Of a stretch of 64,000 nucleotides of DNA, positions 34,628 to 42,814 are shown piece by piece (the stretch's first letter is position 1; every line of letters starts with the position of its first letter). The position numbers and the translations under genes were made by a program. A model generated the notes under the pieces. That model searched no databases. It worked only from the letters and a program-made list of their open reading frames with translations, and was not told the origin of the DNA. The stretch comes from Mesorhizobium sp. GTDB lineage: Bacteria > Pseudomonadota > Alphaproteobacteria > Rhizobiales > Rhizobiaceae. The stretch lies in NCBI RefSeq assembly GCF_004962245.1, contig NZ_SUHQ01000024.1, forward strand, positions 1 through 64,000. Reading direction: 5' to 3'.

Positions 34628-35908
34628 TCAGTCGTATGCTCCAGCCCGACGCATGATCTCCTCCGCCTCGGTCGCCGCCTGGTTGAGCGAGTCGCTCGGA
34701 GAGACCTGGTCTGTCAGAGCCTGTTCAATAGCCGAAAACATCAAGGTGCAGACTTTCGAAAACCCGGCCAGCTTTGGCCATTCCTTGCCGTTCGCTATCG
34801 TCGTCTCGAGTTGCTGCAGCCACGTGGCCTGCGGCCCCTTTGCCGCCGCAATCACTTCCTTGGCGATCGCCTGACTGCTGGGGAAGTTGGTGAACTGATC
34901 GAACTGCAGCCGCTGCGCCTCCGGACCGACCGTATATTTGATGAATTCGACGGCGGGCTCTGTGCGTCCAGATTGTCCATTGAGAGCCATGGCATGGGAG
35001 ATGGCGCATGAAATCGCTGCCTTGTCCCTGATGTAGGGCGCTGTCGACCACTTGCCGACGACGCGCGAGGTTTCCGGATTGGACAGCGTCGCGAAGGCGC
35101 CTGGCCAATCAAAATTCGCATAGACTGTTCCCGACGAGAATTCGGTGGAGTTTTCGTTCCACTGATAGCCGACGGCGTCTGGCGGCACGATTTTGTGCTT
35201 CTGGATGAGGTCGCGGTAGAAGGTGAGGGCTTTGATGCCTGCTTCGGAGTTGAAAGCCGGTTTGTTGGCCTGGTCGACCCAGTCTCCGCCGGCTTGCCAA
35301 AGGAGATCGCTGAAAGTGCGCTGGGCGGGGTCACCCTGCCCCGGCACGACCAGCCCATAATGGCCGTTGCCGGTAAGTCTCAGGCCCACGTCAACCAGGT
35401 CTTCCCAGGTCTCGGCCGGCTTCAGGCCTTTCTCCTGGTAGATGTCGCTGCGATAGTACTGAACGCGCGAATCCATGTTGCGTGGAATGGCCGCCAGATT
35501 GCCGGATTTGGGATCGCGCAGATACTTGACCGCGACCGGATAAAAGTCGGCCAATTCCGTGTCGCTGAAGTAGCTGTTCAGCGGCGCAAAGTGGTTGAAA
35601 TAGGAATCGATCTGCGCGGTGTGCGTGCTGTAGACGTCGTACTGGCTCGACTTCGCGGCGCTTAGCGTGACGACTTTCGATGTCAGTGGGGTGAATTCCA
35701 GCAGATCGTAGCGAACCTTGATGCCAGTCTTAGCGGTGAAATCCTGAACGATCTTCTCCCAGTATTTGGGATAGAGCGGGCCGCCGGTGATCAATAGTGC
35801 AGTGATCTCGTTCGCCTCTGCTCTGGCGATCCACGGCGCGGCAAGCGAGCCGGCCGTTACCGCGGCACTCGCGACCAGGAATTTACGCCTCGATAAGGTT
35901 CCGGACAT
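34628..35908 (-). CDS. ABC transporter sugar-binding protein with Tat-like signal, second system
   Basis: A 426-residue family 1 binding protein. The N-terminus SRRKFLVASAAVTAGSLAAPWIARA has the twin-arginine pattern, suggesting export in folded form. The mature part contains FTAKTGIKVRYD and WPGAFATLSNPET-type segments usual in CUT1 binding proteins. The ATG at 35908 follows AAGGAGG. It opens the operon binding protein, permease 1, permease 2, RraA-like, ATPase. About 520 bases separate it from the divergent regulator. Confidence 0.9.
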   Translation of the reverse strand: MSGTLSRRKFLVASAAVTAGSLAAPWIARAEANEITALLITGGPLYPKYWEKIVQDFTAKTGIKVRYDLLEFTPLTSKVVTLSAAKSSQYDVYSTHTAQIDSYFNHFAPLNSYFSDTELADFYPVAVKYLRDPKSGNLAAIPRNMDSRVQYYRSDIYQEKGLKPAETWEDLVDVGLRLTGNGHYGLVVPGQGDPAQRTFSDLLWQAGGDWVDQANKPAFNSEAGIKALTFYRDLIQKHKIVPPDAVGYQWNENSTEFSSGTVYANFDWPGAFATLSNPETSRVVGKWSTAPYIRDKAAISCAISHAMALNGQSGRTEPAVEFIKYTVGPEAQRLQFDQFTNFPSSQAIAKEVIAAAKGPQATWLQQLETTIANGKEWPKLAGFSKVCTLMFSAIEQALTDQVSPSDSLNQAATEAEEIMRRAGAYD

Positions 35909-35937
35909 CACAATTTCCTCCTTGGTTATGATTGATC

Positions 35938-36360
35938 GGCCCATCCGTGGGGCGAGCGACGACTTGCGGCATTCCCGTCAAATCCGCGGCGGCTTGCTCC
36001 TCCCGCCACGAGACTGCCTGGATTACCCTCGTCCACACACCGCCTTGCCCTGCCGCAGGCCCAAAGACCTCACCGGCTTCTGGCGGAGGTTCTGCCTTTC
36101 TCTTGTCGTTCTTCCGGCCTTCCCGTTCCTTCCGGCGCGCCTTGCGACGCGCAACGTTTCTTTCTCATGCAACCCGAGCAACGCTTGTGGGCCGGCTGGG
36201 CGATTGGGCAACGATGCCCCCGATGTGTCTGGCGCGCTCAGCGAGCGCGTATCGATCCTGATTTCGGACGCCGAAGGCCGGAATGCCGAGGTTGGATATC
36301 TCCAACGTTCAATCATCCCTTCCCGCAGCCCGACTTATAGGTTAGTGAGCATTTTCATAA
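35938..36360. other. Long gap without recognisable gene
   Basis: Roughly 420 of the 520 bases between the importer operon and the DgoR-like regulator contain no frame with protein-family features on either strand and no IS end. The right edge (36340-36431) is AT-rich and carries the operator-like box at 36398. The stretch may hold a long leader for the importer transcript or decayed sequence. Confidence 0.5.
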
Positions 36361-36397
36361 GATAAGTCGACTGCATATCTAGCTATCGTCCTATAAG

Positions 36398-36410
36398 CTT
36401 ATCAGACAAG
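36398..36410. promoter_or_regulatory. Operator-like box CTTATCAGACAAG (site 1 of 3)
   Basis: Imperfect 13-base palindrome (ideal CTTGT-nnn-ACAAG), 21 bases before the DgoR-like regulator start. Its location suggests autoregulation. The same box recurs at 38265 and 38408, each in the upstream region of a gene linked to this regulator. Confidence 0.6.
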
Positions 36411-36431
36411 TTGATGTTAATGGTGGTTGCC

Positions 36432-37124
36432 ATGGAGGTCAAGCTTCAAACTTTGCCCAAGCAAGTGGCGGGCGTGCTCGCGCGTCGCATCGCCACCGGC
36501 GGCATTCCCGCCGGTCAGGGGCTGTCGGAGCAGCAAATTCTTCAGGAATTCGGGGTTTCGCGCGCTGTTGCGCGGGAAGCGCTGAAGATTCTGGCTTCTC
36601 TCGATATGATCGAGATCGCCCAGGGACGGCGCGTGGTGCTGCGCCCGGCTGAGGAATGGGACTATCTCAGTCCATTACTCATCGACTGGCTGCCGCCCGA
36701 GCAGATCCGCGAACTGCTCGCGGAAGCACACGCGACGCGCATAATCATCGAACCCGCAATCACCGCCATCGCGGCCAAACACATGACCAAGGAAAGCCTC
36801 GAGCGTCTTGGCACGCTGCTGGCAGCAATGTCCGCGACCGAGGACAATCCGGATGGCTATCTGAGACTCGACCTCGACTTCCATATGGAGATTTGCCGGG
36901 CTGCCCAGAACAGGATCCTCGACCGTTTCATGTATTCGTCACGATGGTGGCAGGCGGCAAGCAGGCGCATCAGCAACCAGATGCCTCATGCTCTGCCCTC
37001 CGCGACGGAAATGCACAGGGCAATCTACGAGGCACTCGTTGCGCGCGACGCAAAACGTGCGGAAGAGGCGATGCGCCGGCACTTGAAGGCGACCACCGCC
37101 GTCGGGTTGCCCCACAAGGATTAG
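36432..37124 (+). CDS. GntR/FadR-type regulator, DgoR-like
   Basis: A 230-residue FCD regulator. A winged helix at about 5-70 (GLSEQQILQEFGVSRAVAREALKILASLDMI) is followed by EWDYLSPLLIDWL, the linker typical of DgoR-type aldonate regulators. The FCD domain (ATRIIIEPAITAIAA ... DLDFHMEICRAAQN ... EMHRAIYEALVARDA) has the Asp-His pattern for metal. The ATG at 36432 is preferred for GGTGG ahead; upstream ATGs at 36414 and 36420 would overlap the operator box. Likely effector is a sugar acid; likely targets are the genes bearing the repeated box. Confidence 0.88.
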   Translation: MEVKLQTLPKQVAGVLARRIATGGIPAGQGLSEQQILQEFGVSRAVAREALKILASLDMIEIAQGRRVVLRPAEEWDYLSPLLIDWLPPEQIRELLAEAHATRIIIEPAITAIAAKHMTKESLERLGTLLAAMSATEDNPDGYLRLDLDFHMEICRAAQNRILDRFMYSSRWWQAASRRISNQMPHALPSATEMHRAIYEALVARDAKRAEEAMRRHLKATTAVGLPHKD

Positions 37125-37143
37125 CCATTTTATATCCCTGGTA

Positions 37144-37175
37144 CGGCGCGGCCAGCAATTGAACTGGCCGCGCCG
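37144..37175. terminator. Bidirectional terminator hairpin
   Basis: Perfect 12-bp inverted repeat CGGCGCGGCCAG / CTGGCCGCGCCG with an 8-base loop, midway between the converging stops of the regulator (37124) and aldo/keto reductase (37203). No strong T-run on either side, but stem strength and placement favour a shared terminator. Confidence 0.68.
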
Positions 37176-37202
37176 CTGCGTGCAGGGAGGACACGGCCGG
37201 AA

Positions 37203-38189
37203 TTAGGCTCTCTTTGCTTGCTGTTCCTGGTGCTGGCGCGCGCGGAAACCGAACATGTCGCCCTTGTCTTTGATTTCCGCCCAGACCGGCGCGGTGATCT
37301 TGTCGATGGCGGAGACGTCTGCATCGCAAATCGTCCAGCCGACGCTCTCGACGTTTTCCTCCAGTTCCTTGACGGTGCGCGCGCCGACCAGCGGCGAACT
37401 CACGCCTAGCCTGCTGGTAAGCCACTGGATCGCAAGTTGCGGAAGCGTCTTGCCATACCGGGCCGCAATCGGCTTGAGGGCGTCGACGGCCTCAACCGCT
37501 CGCTCGTAGGTTCCCGGCTGAAACAGCACGGTGGTGCGCCGCTCATCTCCCTCAACGAACTTGGTGTCAGGCGAGAGCAGGCCTGTGAGCAGCCCTTGGG
37601 CAAGACCGCTGTAGGGCATGACACCGATATCGTGCTTGCGGCAATAGGGCAGAGTTTTCGCTTCAACCTCGCGCCACAGCATATTGTAAGGCGGCTGGAG
37701 AACGTCGATGACGCCGTGCTGGCGTGCGTTGTCCATGTCAGCCGTTGAGAAATTGGAGACGCCGACGGCCCTGATCCGTCCTGATGACCGTAGGCGCTCC
37801 ATCATCTCCATGGTCGGGCCGGTGGGAAAGTCCGAATTCGGCCAGTGGACGAAATAGACATCGACATAATCGGTCTGCATCCGCTTCAACGAGCCGTCGA
37901 GTGCCGCCTCTATGGCCGCGGGTTCGAGATGGTTGGGAGCAACCTTGGTTGCAATGACCGCTTTTTCCCGGCGGCCGGCAAGCGCCTTGCCGACAATCTC
38001 CTCTGCATGGCCATGCCCATAGGCTTCGGCTGTGTCGATCAGCGTGATGCCCAGTTCCAAGGCGCGTCTGATCACCCGGATTGATTCCTCGTCATCGGCC
38101 GCGCCCCAAAACGCGCCGGACATACCCCAAGTCCCCAGGCCGATCTCCGATACCTTGACCGGCGACGATCCTAGCTGTCGCTGTTGCAT
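37203..38189 (-). CDS. Aldo/keto reductase
   Basis: A 328-residue NADPH-type (beta/alpha)8 reductase. Catalytic Asp and Tyr are in LIDTAEAYGHGH (about 49-60), Lys in VIATKVAPN and His in VYFVHWPNSD; the C-terminal cofactor-binding part reads SSPLVGARTVKELEEN. Members reduce sugar aldehydes, ketones or ketoacids. It is divergent from the fifth enolase-family gene, with an operator-like box 75 bases before its start. A role in interconverting a sugar and its acid or keto form is plausible. Confidence 0.92.
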   Translation of the reverse strand: MQQRQLGSSPVKVSEIGLGTWGMSGAFWGAADDEESIRVIRRALELGITLIDTAEAYGHGHAEEIVGKALAGRREKAVIATKVAPNHLEPAAIEAALDGSLKRMQTDYVDVYFVHWPNSDFPTGPTMEMMERLRSSGRIRAVGVSNFSTADMDNARQHGVIDVLQPPYNMLWREVEAKTLPYCRKHDIGVMPYSGLAQGLLTGLLSPDTKFVEGDERRTTVLFQPGTYERAVEAVDALKPIAARYGKTLPQLAIQWLTSRLGVSSPLVGARTVKELEENVESVGWTICDADVSAIDKITAPVWAEIKDKGDMFGFRARQHQEQQAKRA

Positions 38190-38264
38190 CCTTGTTCCTC
38201 CTGGTTGGCGGCATGCTTGGCTGCGCTTATCGCCCTGCTGACGCTTTATTTATACGCTTATATG

Positions 38265-38277
38265 CTCGTCTAACAAG
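38265..38277. promoter_or_regulatory. Operator-like box CTCGTCTAACAAG (site 2 of 3)
   Basis: Second copy of the box, 75 bases before the aldo/keto reductase start (minus strand). Flanking TTATATG is also shared with site 3 and similar to site 1 (CTATAAG), extending the similarity beyond the 13-base core. Confidence 0.55.
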
Positions 38278-38407
38278 TGGATTTTGGCCTATTTGAAGCG
38301 TTTGGCTGGAACGGCAGATCCCCAGATATTCAATGCTCCGTACATCCACAGCGCATTTCTGCAAGATCGTTCAAAGGGGTTTACGTCTCATCTTCTCGTC
38401 TTATATG

Positions 38408-38420
38408 CTCATCGGACAAG
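38408..38420. promoter_or_regulatory. Operator-like box CTCATCGGACAAG (site 3 of 3)
   Basis: Third copy, 62 bases before the fifth enolase-family gene, in the same 293-base divergent gap as site 2. TTATATG precedes it as at site 2. Orientation relative to the plus strand is the same in all three sites. Confidence 0.55.
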
Positions 38421-38482
38421 TTTGGCTTAGCCTGTGACATGCGTTTGAAAGCGCGTTGCGCCATCTAAGGAGGAGGATTTCG

Positions 38483-39640
38483 ATGAAGATCGTGGACATC
38501 AAGACGGCGGTCGTCGCCTATCACGGCAAGGCGACTTTAATCCGTATCGACACGGACGCCGGTATCTCCGGTTACGGGGAGGCCAATCCCGACGCGGGTG
38601 CGGCCGCGATCGTCGGGCTCATTTCGGAGCTGAAGTGCGAACTCATCGGCCAGGATCCACGCAACGTCGAATATTGCTGGGACAAGATCCGTCGGGACCA
38701 CGTGTTTTCTGGCGCGCAGGCTGGCGTCTTTCTCATCGCGCTCACCGGACTTGAAATGGCGCTGTGGGACGTGGCGGCCAAGGCTGCGGGCCAGCCGCTC
38801 TATCGGATGTTCGGCGGCAAGTTCCGTGACCGGATCAGGCTTTATGCCGATTGCGGCGATGGCGATGACGAATCGGGATCGCCGCAGGGATGCGCGGCGC
38901 GCGCCCGACGCATGGTGGACGAGGGCTTCACGGCGCTGAAATTCGACATCGACAATTTGCGCCATCCGGCGAAGTTCGACGCGGTGAACCACACCATCAA
39001 CGGCGCGGAGCTACGCTTCATGATAGAACGCGTTGCCGCGGTGCGCGACGCGATCGGCCCCGACATCGACCTCTGCATCGACCTGCACGCACGCTATGAC
39101 GTGCTCAGTGCCAGCCGCATAGCGGCCGAGATGGAGCGGTTCAATCTTCTGTGGCTGGAAGAGCCCATTCCGGCGGAAAATGTCGAGGCACTGAAGCAGA
39201 TCCGCATGCGCACCAAGACGCCAATCTGTGTCGGCGAGAATCTCTACCTGCGCTGGGGCTTTCGCGAGTTGTTCCAGAATTATGGCGCCGACGTCATCAT
39301 GCCCGACGTACCCAAATGCGGCGGCCTTGCGGAAAGCCGCAAGATCGCCAATCTCGCTGAGATGTATTATGTGCCGTTCGCGCCGCACCTCGTGTCGACG
39401 CCGCTCGGTACAATGGCGACATGCCATGTCTGTGCGAGCGTTCCGAACTTCCTCGTGCTGGAGTGGCATGCCCTCGAAGAGCGGGAAGCCTGGGACAGTT
39501 ATGTACGCCTGCCGGATGGGGCCAAGTCTATCGTTCAGGATGGTCACATTGTCGTGCCTGAAGCGCCTGGCATCGGCGTCGAACTCAACATGGACGGCGT
39601 TCACAAATACGCCGTGGCCGGCTACGGCATCTTTGAATAG
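38483..39640 (+). CDS. Enolase-superfamily sugar-acid dehydratase (MR/MLE family), copy 5
   Basis: A 385-residue protein with K153 (ALKFDID), D200-x-H202 (CIDLHARYD), E226 (LWLEEP), E252 (VGENLYL), D275 (MPDVPK) and H302 (FAPHLVS): the arrangement of aldonate dehydratases. AAGGAGGAGG lies just before the ATG. It is followed after 82 bases by an NAD-dependent epimerase/dehydrogenase and preceded by an operator-like box shared with the DgoR-like regulator, so it is probably induced together with the second importer. Confidence 0.9.
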   Translation: MKIVDIKTAVVAYHGKATLIRIDTDAGISGYGEANPDAGAAAIVGLISELKCELIGQDPRNVEYCWDKIRRDHVFSGAQAGVFLIALTGLEMALWDVAAKAAGQPLYRMFGGKFRDRIRLYADCGDGDDESGSPQGCAARARRMVDEGFTALKFDIDNLRHPAKFDAVNHTINGAELRFMIERVAAVRDAIGPDIDLCIDLHARYDVLSASRIAAEMERFNLLWLEEPIPAENVEALKQIRMRTKTPICVGENLYLRWGFRELFQNYGADVIMPDVPKCGGLAESRKIANLAEMYYVPFAPHLVSTPLGTMATCHVCASVPNFLVLEWHALEEREAWDSYVRLPDGAKSIVQDGHIVVPEAPGIGVELNMDGVHKYAVAGYGIFE

Positions 39641-39722
39641 CGCGCGACTTGAGAGCTTTTGACCCGCGGAAATGCCTTTTGGCCAGATCTCCGCTCGACG
39701 ATAGAAGTCTGTTGGAGGAACC

Positions 39723-40625
39723 ATGAGCAAGCGGATCATTTTCACCGGTGGCAGCGGCAAGATCGGCCGTCACGTGATACCCCACCTGCTCAAGCGTGGG
39801 CATCAGGTCCTGAACCTCGACCTGACGCCGCTTGACGTCCCTGGCGTGGACACCATCATCACCAACCTTGCCGATGCCGGCGAGACGTACAATGCGCTGA
39901 CATTGCATTTCGGTTTCAGCGAATATTTTGGCGAAAAAGGCCGTGGCCCAGTCGACGCCGTGGTCCATTTCGCGGCTATCCCGCGAATATTCCTGCGACC
40001 CGACAACGCCATGTTCGCCGCAAACGTGCTGTCGACCTACAATGTGATCGAGGCCGCCACCAAGCTCGGCATCCGCAAGATCATCACCGCGTCCAGCGAG
40101 ACGGTGTATGGCGTGTGTTTTGCCGAAGGCGAACGCGATTTCACATCGTTTCCGGTGGAAGAGGACTACGATACCGACCCGACCGACAGCTACGGTCTTT
40201 CCAAGGTCCTGGGTGAGAAGATCGCACGCTCCTTCGCTTCCCGCACTGGATCCGACATCTATGCCCTCAGGATAGGTGGCGTTGTCGAACCGCAAGACTA
40301 TGCCCGCTTCCCGGAGTTCCTGGCTGACGCCTCGAAACGGCGGCGCGACGCCTGGACCTATATGGACGCGCGCGATCTGGGCCAGATCGTGCATCTTTGC
40401 ATAGAGAAGAACGGTTTGGGGTTCCAGATCTTCAATGCCGTGAACGACAACATCGTCGCCGACGCGCCAACGGAAGAATTTCTCAAGAAGCATGCACCAG
40501 GCACGCCGATTACGCGCTCGATGGAGGAATTTGAGGGACCAATCTCAAATCGCAAGCTGCGTGAGCTTCTGGGATTCCGGCAAGAGCATGATTGGCGGCG
40601 CCGCCTGTGGGTTCATGATGGATGA
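39723..40625 (+). CDS. NAD-dependent epimerase/dehydratase (extended SDR)
   Basis: A 300-residue extended SDR with the Rossmann motif GGSGKIGRH at residues 9-17, HFAAIPRIF and the catalytic SYGLSK (Y-x-x-x-K) at about 160. Related enzymes include UDP-sugar epimerases and uronate dehydrogenases; with a sugar-acid dehydratase upstream, a uronate/aldose dehydrogenase feeding aldonate to it is a reasonable guess. TTGGAGG precedes the ATG. Confidence 0.85.
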   Translation: MSKRIIFTGGSGKIGRHVIPHLLKRGHQVLNLDLTPLDVPGVDTIITNLADAGETYNALTLHFGFSEYFGEKGRGPVDAVVHFAAIPRIFLRPDNAMFAANVLSTYNVIEAATKLGIRKIITASSETVYGVCFAEGERDFTSFPVEEDYDTDPTDSYGLSKVLGEKIARSFASRTGSDIYALRIGGVVEPQDYARFPEFLADASKRRRDAWTYMDARDLGQIVHLCIEKNGLGFQIFNAVNDNIVADAPTEEFLKKHAPGTPITRSMEEFEGPISNRKLRELLGFRQEHDWRRRLWVHDG

Positions 40626-40643
40626 CGGCCGGTCTTCTGCCAG

Positions 40644-40860
40644 TTAGGCGATGGCCGTGCCGCGACCGAGACCGTAGCCGAGCCGAATGTTGAGCAGGCT
40701 TGGCGGCCCGAGCAGCCGCGCTGCATCCAGCCCGCCGGTATTTTCGCTCGCAAACCCGGCTTTGGAGACCGGCGCCAAGACAGTCTCGGCGATCGCTTCG
40801 TCGTTGCCTGCAAGGAACACCGGCAATTCGAAGTGGAGTCGACAGGCGCATCTACCCAAC
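40644..40860 (-). pseudogene. Remnant of F420-dependent NADP oxidoreductase-like protein (C-terminus)
   Basis: Minus-strand frame whose last about 65 residues (ELPVFLAGNDEAIAETVL, then GFASENTGGLDAARLLG) match the C-terminal end of the NADPH:F420-type Rossmann family. The nucleotide-binding N-terminus is missing and the upstream side runs into the VOC gene. It appears to be what remains after a deletion; no start codon fits. Confidence 0.5.
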
Positions 40861-40902
40861 TGCGCCGCATGATCGCGAGCCTCTGCAATCGCGTCACAGC
40901 GG

Positions 40903-41298
40903 TCAGGGCGTGATCTCCACCAGCGAGCCGTCCGGTGTTCGCGCGACCGCTTCATAGTAGCCATCTCCGGTCATGCGCGGCTGCGAGACCAGCAGGCCGT
41001 CTTCATCAAGTCGCCTGGCGAGGGCATCTACGGCTTCATGTGAACCGACGGAGACGGCGATATGCGCCCAGCCCGGGACTTCCGCCCCGGCGCGCGCGAT
41101 GTCTTCGGGAACCCACGGACCGGTCATCAATTCGATGGATGGTCCACCGTCCAATTCCACGAAGCGGGATTCGAAGCCTGGGCGTCGCCGACTTTCATAC
41201 CGCTCGCCGATCGTGGCGTCGAAATAGCGTGACCAGAAAGCGGCGGATGTTTCCAGGTCAGCAGTCCAAAGTGCCACATGCGCAACCTTCGTATTCAT
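40903..41298 (-). CDS. VOC (glyoxalase-fold) family protein
   Basis: A 131-residue vicinal-oxygen-chelate protein: VAHVALWTADLETSAAFW opens the first repeat, FVELDGGPSIELM ends it, WAHIAVSVGSHEAVDAL opens the second and TPDGSLVEI ends it. Metal ligands His and Glu are present in both halves, so lyase or dioxygenase activity is possible. An ATG five codons upstream (41313) is an alternative start. Confidence 0.82.
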   Translation of the reverse strand: MNTKVAHVALWTADLETSAAFWSRYFDATIGERYESRRRPGFESRFVELDGGPSIELMTGPWVPEDIARAGAEVPGWAHIAVSVGSHEAVDALARRLDEDGLLVSQPRMTGDGYYEAVARTPDGSLVEITP

Positions 41299-41388
41299 GG
41301 GACTGACAACCATGCCGACGATCTGGACCGGAACACTTCGAACACGCCTGATCCGTCACATCCGATCATCATGACGATCGAGCACGGC

Positions 41389-42390
41389 TTATTGGAGGGC
41401 ATCGCTGTTGATTTCCACATTTCGTATCGCGTCGGCCAACCGGTGTTCAGGCAAATCTCCCGATCGGACTGCCGCGACGATGTGCATGGCAACCTCGTCT
41501 GCCCTGCCTGCCGGAAGAAGGATGAGGTCGGCACCCGCTTTCACGGCGGCGACTGCGGTTTCGCCATCTGAGAGGCCTCGCAGCATTCCAACGGCATCGA
41601 TATCGTCACTGACGATGATGCCAGGAAAGCCAAAATCGCAACGCAGCATATTGATGGTCCTCTCCGAGCGAGAGGACGGATATTCCGGATCGACGGCGGG
41701 TACCAGCGTCGGACCGGTCATGATCGCGCGTACGCCGGCTTGGATTGTCGAGCGGAAAACATCAAATCCCGGGAGAAGGTCTTCTGCTGTCCCTCGAACA
41801 TCCGCGAGTTCGATTGCCGGGTCACCCGTGATGTCATGGTGGCCGGGAAAGTGTTTGGCCGTCGCCACAACACCAGCACTCTGGACACCGCTGATGAACC
41901 CCCTCGTGATGCGAGCGACCTGAAGCGCATCCGTGTGAAGCGTTCGTCCATGCAGCCAGGGATTGCGGCCAGTGAGAACATCGACCACGGGACCCAGGAA
42001 CATTCCCACCCCAAGTTCCCTGGCCCTCAGGCCAACTTCCTGCGCCCGTTGGCGAATGGTCTCTTCCTGCATCGAGAGCAGTTCCGCCCGATCGCCAAAG
42101 CTTGGCGCCAGTCCATGCAGACGTTCGATTCCGGCTGGTTCCTGATCGAGCGCGATCATCATCCTGTCGGCGCGGCTGGCCACTTCGTCAGCCAGACGGC
42201 GGAAATCCTCCGCTCTTTCAGAGGCGCATCTGGCATCGCTCATTCGCCGCGAAACATATTCGGCCCGTGTCTCGCCGAGCAGCAGAGATCGGCCACCTTC
42301 GTCGAAGTAGCGCTTCAAATCATCAGTCAATTCCAGACTGTCGATAGCGGGAAGGAGGACTGCGCGCGCGTTGCGTTCGATGCTGTCCAC
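41389..42390 (-). CDS. Glycoside hydrolase family 3, beta-hexosaminidase-like
   Basis: A 333-residue GH3 (beta/alpha)8 domain. KHFPGHHD at about 165 and VSDDIDAVGM near 265 match the family; the Asp in SDD is the expected nucleophile. The short length and lack of a signal peptide resemble cytosolic NagZ. The loop that normally carries a D-S-H motif after KHFPGH reads GDPAIELAD, so the usual His-Asp acid/base dyad of NagZ is not visible. Substrate therefore uncertain. No operon partner is obvious. Confidence 0.8.
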   Translation of the reverse strand: MDSIERNARAVLLPAIDSLELTDDLKRYFDEGGRSLLLGETRAEYVSRRMSDARCASERAEDFRRLADEVASRADRMMIALDQEPAGIERLHGLAPSFGDRAELLSMQEETIRQRAQEVGLRARELGVGMFLGPVVDVLTGRNPWLHGRTLHTDALQVARITRGFISGVQSAGVVATAKHFPGHHDITGDPAIELADVRGTAEDLLPGFDVFRSTIQAGVRAIMTGPTLVPAVDPEYPSSRSERTINMLRCDFGFPGIIVSDDIDAVGMLRGLSDGETAVAAVKAGADLILLPAGRADEVAMHIVAAVRSGDLPEHRLADAIRNVEINSDALQ

Positions 42391-42519
42391 GGTCCTGTCC
42401 TTTGCAAATGTGTTCGAGCCGGAGAATTGGCCGCGGCCGATACGGATGAGAATGCTTCGGTTCGGGTATCACGATCCTCTGATGTTCTGCCCGACCCATG
42501 CGGCGGCCGCTTCCCGCGC

Positions 42520-42747
42520 TTATTCCGCGTCAACGGGCGCTTCGCAAAGTTGCTCGCTATACGCATGGGATACTTCAGAATACGCCACGCACTTAATTCT
42601 GGATAACTCGACGGTCTCCTGATTTGTGCGGATTACAAAAGCCACGATTTTTCCCCCGAAAAAATATGATCCCACCAACGACAATAATATCAGGCCCGCC
42701 AGAGCTGCGATTGGAATCAAAGGCTTTTTTCGGATTTGATTCAACAT
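42520..42747 (-). CDS. Small single-pass membrane protein, unknown
   Basis: A 75-residue protein with a basic N-terminus (MLNQIRKKP), one hydrophobic helix of about 20 residues (LIPIAALAGLILLSLVGSYFF) and a polar C-terminal tail with two cysteines (RIKCVAYSEV ... SEQLCEAP). I do not recognise a family. Coding is supported by the clean helix-plus-tail layout; the ribosome-binding site is weak. Confidence 0.4.
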   Translation of the reverse strand: MLNQIRKKPLIPIAALAGLILLSLVGSYFFGGKIVAFVIRTNQETVELSRIKCVAYSEVSHAYSEQLCEAPVDAE

Positions 42748-42814
42748 TGGCTTTTTCCACGCAATAGGCAGACATGGACCCCATCTTGCCCGTTCAGGCG
42801 CCGAGACAGAGCAT

